Part shown: positions 23,501 through 26,687 of the stretch, one piece after another
How positions within the stretch are numbered: the stretch's first letter is position 1
Layout of the letters: each line of letters opens with the position of its first letter
Assembly: GCA_000969725.1 (NCBI GenBank)
Contig: JXSR01S048191.1
Source of the DNA: Ophiothrix spiculata
Lineage: Eukaryota > Echinodermata > Ophiuroidea > Amphilepidida > Ophiotrichidae
DNA: 26,687 bases
Strand: one strand, 5' to 3'
Position numbers and translations under genes: made by a program
Notes under the pieces: generated by a model
What the model saw: only the letters and a program-made list of their open reading frames with translations
Told to the model about the DNA's origin: nothing
Database searches by the model: none

Positions 23501-26500
23501 GCTTCCCCTATTACATGGACAAACTAACTGTTATATACATGTTACTAAAACATTAACATGTTACTAGTCATGTGTTCAAAATGTTTTTGGCTTCTCAACC
23601 CACAACTATCAAACTGAGCACTGAACCCAAAATATTACAAAAAAATCATAAAGTACGGTTAAACTATTTTTGAAATCAAACACTATAAACCAATGTAGTC
23701 CTAAGTTGGCAAATAGTCCTATGAGAATCGACTCAAATGAATAGACTAGTTGGACTGTGTTAGGACCCTCTTTAGGACTCTCTTTGGACTTAACTGCGCA
23801 CAAAGCACTTGAAAATTCACCTAAGCTGGCAATTGCTACTTGTCTGGGTTATTATTTTTATAGACACCAACTTGATCCAGTATTAAAATTAGGAACCAAA
23901 TATTTCACAGCAGGTGATTGAGACATAAAAGGACCACTAAACTTTTTATTGATTTTAAAATGGAGATCATTACCAGTAGGTAATGCAAATACTTCAAAAG
24001 TAGTGATTGACAGGTCCTATTTTCAGCTAATTGGATCATGTCAAGTACTATGAATGGGGGGTTATAAAAGTTTGGTTGTTGGAATCAAAATAGAGAGCTG
24101 TTCAGACCATTATTATGACACTATTATGTTTATTTATTATGATAGGATTCCAACAGTCTCCTAGCTTTTTAAAAAAAAACTGGTGTCATGGATGTGAGAG
24201 CCAAGTGAAAAAAGAAAAAAAAGTTGAAAATAGTAATAAAAACTGAAATTGTGACCTCTTGAAGGCATAAAAAGAGCTGAAATCAGCTTAAAAGTTGAAC
24301 TTTCACACCCTGTGGAGTGCATACAGTTTTTTTATATATTTTTTTTTAAATATAAATTTGAACTTGGAGCTTATACAAAATAATGCATAAACAGAGAAGT
24401 GCCTTTCTGTTAGGCCCATATAAATGATAAAACAGCATTAAATCCACAAGACTAATACACTCCCCTCCCTTTTACTCCAAATATTTCACAGGCCTACAAA
24501 TTACCCTATTTTCTATCTCTAAAACAACAATATTCATTTTTCAACTTGAAATGTCACTGATAGATTATGATAATTGATGATCAATAAAAGATCCTGGCCA
24601 GACATAAGAAATCCAATAATTGCCCACTTCAGAGGCTACCTGCATGATTGATCAGGACTTGGCTGGTTCCCACTCCATTCAAGGTGATACTTGTTCAACA
24701 TGGATAAGGCAGAAAAACACCTGTTGAAAATTGGGTGCCAGCTGAAGTGACAGTCCAAAGACAGTCCTAAGTGAGTCCTACGAGTGACATAATTCCTTTG
24801 TTGAAGGTCCTATGAGGTGTCCAAAGAGGGGCCAAACATGTATGAAATTGTCATTGTTATAGGAGCTTATAGGTAGGATGATTTGCCCTCTTAGGACTTT
24901 TTTGGTTTACAGTGAAACTATTTTGAAACCAAAAATATTGACTGTCAACTCATTAGGCCCTTATAACTCAATGTTGAGTTTCCCGTCCCTGCCCTCGTTA
25001 TGATTTTGGACCCGCGTTTCAAAAAAGAAAATATCAAAATATTTCATTATTTTAAAATCAACCAATTACAATGCATGTTTTTACCTCTTTCTGCTAATTT
25101 GAATCAATTTCATATTTTTTCGGAGCTCAGAATCAGTAAATGATTCTAAAAATATCTTCATTTCTGATTATGATAGTCTAAACTACACATCTTTAAACAC
25201 TAGAGATTAAATGCGTACATTACTCATGGTTATTTATATTAGGGCCAACTGTTTTATATTCAAGGCAAATTCAATGTGCTGATATTTTGGCAATTATTTT
25301 TCACATTCAAATTTGATTCTATTAATACCACTAAGACAATTTACAGATATTTTGGAGTAATAATTCGCAATTGATGTTTTATTCCGTTTGCATTGTTTTA
25401 TTTGGTATGCATAAAGTACATCACCTGTCTGTCATCTTGCGGTAGATTGTTAGGCATGCTGAATTTTGAATCGGTTGTATCAAATTAGCAAGTAGTCATT
25501 TTTGTTTGCCTTTTTTGTATGTTTATTTAATTTAGTGAATCAAAATTTGTCTCAGTGAAGGTGAGGGATAGTGGTAGTCCTGGCACCATGTCAAATCATG
25601 GAAAATGCTATTTAGTAAAACTGTCATTTAAGCTTGTCTATACATAGCCCGAGTTAGCAACAGACTTCAAATTTTTTATCGTATTTTTTATTTAAATTAG
25701 AAAGGCGGCTTGGGTACCAGCTAGTCTATATACAGAGCATCTTGGGACTAAGTCCACACCTCAAATTAAGCCAAAATGTGGAAGCTGTTCACAAATTCTA
25801 TAATCAGTATGCTCCCTGAGAGTCTTGTGCATCTCATGATAGGTGATTTGTTAACATTTGGAATCAAAATGTGTGATTTTAGGGACCAACATTTACCGTG
25901 TGCTATACATGATTGGGTTTCCGAATTTGACAACCTCAACTTTGTTTACGTCCAGATTTTGGATGATAAATTTCATCGTTGGGTTTGAATTAGGTTTGCA
26001 ATGATTCTACACTTTTAAAAGATTTTGCCTATATGCTATAGAGGAATTTTTTAGATTTTTATTTTTCAAAATATTTCATGTCAAAACTTAAAAAGCTTAA
26101 ATGGCAGTTTTACTACACACATTTCCCAATTGACACTAAGTCAAGTCATGGTGCCAGGACTAGGGATGGTGGTAGGTCCATATCGCATTGTAAGCACAAG
26201 TAGATCGAAAAATAATGAGTAATGAAATAAGTGCCTCATTATGAGCTGAGCAAAATGTGACGGGAAACTCAACATTGACTTATAAGGACCTTATGCAAGC
26301 CTACGTCTCCTCCAAGAAATGCTTCATGGTCAAACTCTACGTTATGCATGCCATCGTCATAGTGATCTCCATCAGGCAAAGGGGACTTTGGTCAAGTCCT
26401 AGATAGTGGCAAGACACATGCACCCCACACAACACAGGACACACACCCACATAATAGAGTACCCTACCTCTCCTCCAAGAAATGCTTCATGGTCAAACTC

Positions 26501-26629
26501 TACATTATGCATGCCATCGTCATAGTGATCCGCATCTGGCAATGGTGACTCTGGTCCATCTCTAGCAGCGAGAGCATAACACACCAACACAGAGCCCAGA
26601 AAAAGCACTTGATAAATCTGGATGGCCAT
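14404..26629 (-). CDS. CALU: CREC-family EF-hand protein (calumenin/reticulocalbin-like), 7 coding exons
   Basis: Seen: seven exons joined at GT-AG borders in consistent phase give 317 codons plus a stop, close to the roughly 315 residues usual for calumenin. Residues 1-21 are a signal peptide (MAIQIYQ, then a hydrophobic core ending CYALA). An acidic segment FDHEAFLGGE is followed by LTEEESKKRL, both typical of the family. Six EF-hand loops lie at residues 80-91, 116-127, 162-173, 199-210, 240-251 and 276-287. The chain ends HEEL, a plausible ER-retention tail like HDEL or HDEF. Known of the family: low-affinity calcium-binding proteins of the ER and secretory pathway, acting in calcium handling and protein folding. 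EF1 has Thr at loop position 6 instead of Gly, and N83-D-T is a possible glycosylation sequon. Exons 1, 3 and 5 have nearby duplicate copies. Family assignment is firm; calumenin versus reticulocalbin is not settled. Confidence 0.93.
14584..14824. repeat. Foldback element in intron 6, nearly perfect 67-bp arms
   Basis: Arm 14584-14651 (TTTTGAAACATTTTTTTAAA to GTTGTTCATCGCAA) and arm 14754-14824 are near-perfect reverse complements, differing mainly by four extra bases after TTTAGGTA. The spacer is about 100 bp. The first arm begins 27 bp upstream of exon 7, so a transcript hairpin would overlap the likely branch-point region. Confidence 0.8.
14825..15659. other. Intron 6 interior, nothing convincing seen
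   Basis: A 91-codon plus-strand frame at 14901-15176 has no motif and lies antisense in the intron. No repeat ends found. Confidence 0.45.
15660..16095. mobile_element. Inverted element with poly-G and poly-C runs
   Basis: Left part CAGGGTTTTTTTCC, a run of ten G, then CCCCTCCCCATCCGGCG; right part is the reverse, with CCCC runs of up to about fourteen and CCGGCGGGGACGG, ending TTTTTTTCTCT reversed. The arms flank a central AT-rich core. Long open frames here are Gly- and Pro-rich artefacts of the runs. Confidence 0.6.
16169..16311 (-). CDS. CALU: Exon 6 of the CREC gene: EF-hand 5
   Basis: Acceptor CATGTTTCCAG|GT and donor TTTGAG|GTAAGA bound 143 nt, phase 1 in and phase 0 out, residues 220-267. 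It encodes GSNKIPDWVAEETELFKTQL, then the canonical loop DLDGDGKLKGDE (240-251), then LFEWVRPNYKSTATFE. The stretch before the loop corresponds to the PEWVKTE segment of calumenins. The phase-1 entry fits either 5a or 5b. Confidence 0.93.
16704..16825. repeat. GC-rich hairpin in intron 5
   Basis: Arms CTTCAAAACTCAACCGGCGG with TTGTCTGCC and the reversed CCGCCGGTTGAGTTTTGAAG pair over about 45 bp with a loop of about 20 bp. It lies between exon 5c and exon 6, about 300 bp downstream of the exon 5 array. Confidence 0.75.
16850..17045 (-). repeat. Possible SINE-like fragment
   Basis: The minus strand contains GTGCCCAAGGAAACAAGGAG preceded by a GC-balanced stretch (GTACGCTGTATGCAGCGCCC). A C-C-AAGG-ACA motif of this kind occurs in some animal SINEs. 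No A or B box pair could be confirmed. Confidence 0.2.
17127..17220 (-). pseudogene. Exon 5c: third EF-hand 4 copy with an in-frame stop
   Basis: The 94-bp unit has the same borders as 5b (GGTGCAG|ATT, CCAG|GTTTGC) and a good loop DYDGDGAVSVDE. The codon that is CAG in 5a and 5b is TAG here, four codons after its ILVE start. The donor is weaker (GTTTGC). It lies 37 bp from 5b. Inclusion in the normal frame would terminate translation, so it is a dead copy or a poison exon. Confidence 0.75.
17258..17351 (-). CDS. CALU: Exon 5b: intact duplicate of EF-hand 4 exon, possible mutually exclusive alternative
   Basis: Acceptor GGGGCGCAG|GTT and donor CCAG|GTATGC bound 94 nt, phase 0 in and phase 1 out, the same phases as 5a, so it could replace 5a between exons 4 and 6. 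It differs from 5a at 5 of 94 aligned bases; coding changes are loop position 3 Asp to Asn, position 10 Lys to Val, and Tyr to Asn after the loop. The 5a Pro is absent. The intron between 5a and 5b is only 36 bp, probably too short to splice, and joining 5a to 5b would shift the frame. The acceptor lacks a good pyrimidine tract, so actual use is uncertain. Confidence 0.65.
17388..17484 (-). CDS. CALU: Exon 5a of the CREC gene: EF-hand 4, best-formed copy
   Basis: Acceptor TTTTTGGCATGCAG|CCT and donor CCAG|GTATGC bound 97 nt, phase 0 in and phase 1 out, encoding PVVVEQLLDNM, the canonical loop DWDGDGAVSKDE (residues 199-210) and FLGDYFNVP. Its upstream pyrimidine tract is better than in the other copies, so it is taken as the default. 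Reading through its donor gives a stop 18 codons on, so splicing is required. It is the first of three near-identical tandem exons with a period of 130-131 bp. Confidence 0.9.
17620..17735. repeat. Interstitial CCCTAA tract with GGGACCCGAC units
   Basis: Two AACTGGGACCCGACnCT units run into CCCTAACCCTAAATATACCC and further CCCTAA units. It is the reverse-orientation relative of 4413-4570, here in intron 4 about 140 bp upstream of exon 5a. Confidence 0.7.
18190..18410 (+). other. Coding-like block, possible gene or transposon relic
   Basis: This stretch looks clearly richer in G+C than its neighbours. The plus strand reads NSTGAIKVECA, a TGA, then ISMDKNLTANCLVETPTKPR and on to IWAAMVHMCGPIKEVAAEPE followed by MMLGVK and a stop; the minus strand is also open across it. 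No convincing splice sites frame it and I do not recognise the peptide. A broken exon from an old insertion is the likeliest reading. Confidence 0.2.
18417..18753. mobile_element. TTAA MITE family A, copy 4
   Basis: Starts TTAACAGAGCATGGTCCGAT and ends GGACCAAGCTCCTTTAA, 337 bp, inside intron 4 in the same orientation as the other three copies. Confidence 0.8.
18754..19440. other. Intron 4 interior with a dispersed-repeat fragment
   Basis: 19160-19250 is related in reverse to 4588-4660 and contains the small palindrome GTCGGGCCCCCGAC. ATTGCCCCTTTAA near 19380 resembles the right end of a TTAA element, but no matching left end was found. Confidence 0.45.
19804..19975 (-). other. Candidate coding exon of unknown identity in intron 4
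   Basis: A minus-strand acceptor-like sequence GTTTTTATTAG (AG at 19977-19976) is followed by an open frame with coding-like composition: DLLHEKQKNPDWPNDAPSLE, then KGWPFKIRYDFDNSTRHKPC, then HNENPQDYFRVQSFHH and TGA at 19806-19804. An AATAAA lies about 210 bp after the stop (19592-19587), so it could be an alternative last exon. The frame does not match the phase-0 end of exon 4 at the strong acceptor; an in-phase but weak AAAAG|CAA exists. I do not recognise the peptide. The 19440-19970 interval looks less AT-rich than its surroundings. Confidence 0.3.
20185..20298 (-). CDS. CALU: Exon 4 of the CREC gene: EF-hand 3
   Basis: Acceptor TTTTTTCTTTAG|GAT and donor ATGCAG|GTATGG bound 114 nt (38 codons), phase 0 at both ends, residues 150-187. 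It encodes DVKRAEKTFKIADKNHDGYL and continues DSEEYLSFNNPRAVREMQ. The EF3 loop DKNHDGYLDSEE has acidic or Asn residues at 1, 3 and 5, Gly at 6 and Glu at 12. No duplicate of this exon was seen. Because it ends in phase 0 it can be joined to either exon 5a or 5b without a shift. Confidence 0.93.
20531..20635 (-). pseudogene. Exon 3C: decayed third copy of the end of exon 3
   Basis: The minus strand reads VQDGKFTWMEYNIH and is then frameshifted relative to exon 3A, with a TAA soon after in the open frame. Sequence similarity continues to a copy of the donor that is now a strong consensus (AAAAG|GTGAGT, exon end 20531). The frameshift and stop mean it cannot encode the family sequence. If spliced in through that donor it would act as a poison exon. 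Confidence 0.65.
20681..20706 (-). pseudogene. Short exon 3 fragment (LKVQDGDQ)
   Basis: About 26 bp match the middle of exon 3A (encoding LKVQDGDQ) and then run into GTGAGT-like sequence instead of the rest of the loop. It lies between copies 3B and 3C and is separated from 3C by a C-rich stretch, so the array was rearranged after duplication. Too short to be an exon alone. Confidence 0.55.
20772..20872 (-). pseudogene. Exon 3B: phase-compatible altered copy of the end of exon 3
   Basis: The last part is preserved (YMPDENHDPKTEYGK and the donor GGAAAG|GTTAGT), but the EF-hand region has become DGDPRRQVAVEG and is no longer a canonical loop. An AG at 20873-20874 (TTCCTAG|AT) would give a 101-nt exon, phase 1 in and phase 0 out, exactly as exon 3A, so skipping 3A for 3B would keep the reading frame. 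The pyrimidine tract before this AG is poor. Either a decaying duplicate or a rarely used alternative exon encoding a non-binding EF-hand 2. Confidence 0.6.
20947..21125 (-). CDS. CALU: Exon 3A of the CREC gene: EF-hand 2
   Basis: Acceptor TTTTTCAACAG|AT and donor GGAAAG|GTTAGT bound 179 nt, phase 1 in and phase 0 out, residues 90-149. It begins DELTEWVIGSLKKID, contains the canonical loop DGDQDGKLTWRE at 116-127, and ends YMPDENHDPKTEYGK. This is the complete exon that fits family length. Three partial copies of its 3' half follow downstream. A foldback repeat ends about 40 bp upstream of its acceptor. Confidence 0.93.
21166..21353. repeat. Foldback element in intron 2, about 48-bp arms
   Basis: Outer arms AATAGACCAGTTTCGTATGT and CCCATAATGCATCTT pair almost perfectly with their reversed copy ending at 21353, with about 90 bp between. 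The left arm begins 40 bp upstream of the exon 3A acceptor. Confidence 0.8.
21354..22954. other. Intron 2 with repeated ACCCTTTTTAT motifs
   Basis: Between 21785 and 22140 the motif CACCCTTTTTAT or a close form occurs about eight times, with a short direct repeat AGTTTTTCATACTGATGGGGG at about 21857-21899. A palindrome CACGTACTGGTACGTG lies near 22556. No exon was recognised. Confidence 0.45.
22955..23060 (-). CDS. CALU: Exon 2 of the CREC gene: LTEEES motif and EF-hand 1
   Basis: Acceptor TTTCTTTCAG|AGA and donor GATAAAG|GTAGGT bound a 106-nt exon, phase 0 in and phase 1 out. It encodes REAKKFEVLTEEESKKRL and on to VDANNDTFIDK, residues 55-89. The EF1 loop DANNDTFIDKDE is completed by the first codons of exon 3. 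Position 6 is Thr where Gly is usual. Residue 12 Glu and the acidic positions 1 and 5 are kept, so calcium binding is plausible but may be weakened. The strong match to the family motif LTPEESK makes this exon secure. Confidence 0.92.
23061..24953. other. Intron 1, exon 2-proximal part, no gene seen
   Basis: Contains a run of about fourteen G near 23280. The words AGTCCTA, GGTCCTA and TCCAAAGA recur around 23697-23790 and 24750-24900, suggesting a diverged repeat. No coding signal. Confidence 0.4.
24955..26291. mobile_element. 1.3 kb terminal-inverted-repeat element in intron 1
   Basis: Left end AGGCCCTTATAACTCAATGT, TGAGTTTCCCGTC and right end the complement of AGGTCCTTATAAGTCAATGT, TGAGTTTCCCGTC form repeats of about 33 bp with two mismatches. 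Inside, a second pair of arms (AGTCCTGGCACCATG and AGTAAAACTGTCATTTAAGC) spans about 25564-26176, so one element appears nested in another. No transposase frame found. The right end stops about 10 bp from exon 1b. Confidence 0.7.
26305..26398 (-). pseudogene. Exon 1b: partial tandem copy of exon 1
   Basis: The minus strand encodes PKSPLPDGDHYDDGMHNVEF followed by DHEAFLGGD, nearly identical to the end of exon 1. The signal-peptide part is absent. A TGA lies just upstream in the same frame, so the acceptor at 26399-26400 would give a stop. An acceptor at 26386-26387 (CAAAG|TCC) would give an open 27-codon exon with phase 0 at both ends. The donor changed from GAG|GTAGGG to the weaker GAC|GTAGGC. 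Most likely a relict duplication; use as an optional exon adding a second acidic segment is possible but unsupported. Confidence 0.7.
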
Positions 26630-26637
26630 ACTTAAAT
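26468..26637 (-). CDS. CALU: Exon 1 of the CREC gene: 8 nt of 5' UTR, start codon, signal peptide
   Basis: Coding part is 26629-26468, 54 codons, ending phase 0 at GAG|GTAGGG. An in-frame ATG nine codons upstream (26656) is rejected: it lies in a pyrimidine tract (TTTCCTTCCATTCTAG) that reads as a splice acceptor ending at 26638. The exon therefore probably begins at 26637 with ATTTAAGT before the ATG at 26629. Starting there gives a compact signal peptide with cleavage likely after residue 21 or 22. It follows that the promoter and first untranslated exon lie beyond the window. A partial tandem copy of this exon lies about 160 bp downstream. Confidence 0.88.
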
Positions 26638-26656
26638 CTAGAATGGAAGGAAACAT
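26638..26656 (-). promoter_or_regulatory. Splice acceptor of a 5' UTR intron
   Basis: On the minus strand a run TTTCCTTCCATTCTAG ends at 26638, eight bases before the proposed start codon. It has the pyrimidine richness and AG of a 3' splice site. It decides the start: the upstream in-frame ATG at 26656 would be intronic. Confidence 0.65.
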
Positions 26657-26687
26657 TTATAAATACCGTAAAATAAGCTACTTCCAG

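Noticed and set aside
26630..26656. Upstream in-frame ATG for the CREC protein (adding MFPSILDLS)
   Set aside because: It falls in a pyrimidine-rich splice acceptor. The ATG at 26629 gives a cleaner signal peptide.

Overview
The window is animal nuclear DNA. It is AT-rich, has long non-coding stretches, and holds one clearly recognisable gene on the minus strand, split by GT-AG introns. Telomere-type TTAGGG tracts and many small inverted-repeat transposon remnants (MITEs) fit a metazoan. A marine invertebrate, perhaps a deuterostome, is a guess from repeat style only.

Gene (14404..26629, minus). Seven coding exons splice in consistent phase into a 317-residue CREC-family protein (calumenin/reticulocalbin type). 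It has a signal peptide, six EF-hand calcium-binding loops and a C-terminal HEEL that resembles an ER-retention tail. A splice acceptor just upstream of the ATG indicates at least one more 5' untranslated exon outside the window. Exons in transcript order are 26629-26468, 23060-22955, 21125-20947, 20298-20185, 17484-17388, 16311-16169 and 14556-14404.

The unusual part is inside the gene, where three exons carry local tandem duplicates. Exon 5 (EF-hand 4) exists as three copies 130-131 bp apart, separated by introns of only 36 and 37 bp. The middle copy is intact and phase-compatible; the last has an in-frame stop. Exon 3 (EF-hand 2) is followed by a phase-compatible but altered partial copy and two decayed fragments. 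Exon 1 is followed by a partial copy. The exon 5 array has the geometry of a mutually exclusive splicing cassette.

The introns also hold foldback elements, two of them ending within about 40 bp of splice acceptors, a 1.3 kb terminal-inverted-repeat element in intron 1, a TTAA-flanked MITE in intron 4 and a poly-G/poly-C element in intron 6.

Left flank (1..14403). No gene can be supported here. It is a graveyard of non-autonomous DNA transposons: a TTAA-bounded MITE family (four copies in the window), a second TTAA-bounded element with perfect 19-bp ends, a nested insertion at 3705-4133, a hAT-like element, a Tc1/mariner-like element and several hairpins, with interstitial telomere-like repeats near 4.4 kb. 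No tRNA, rRNA or CRISPR array was seen.
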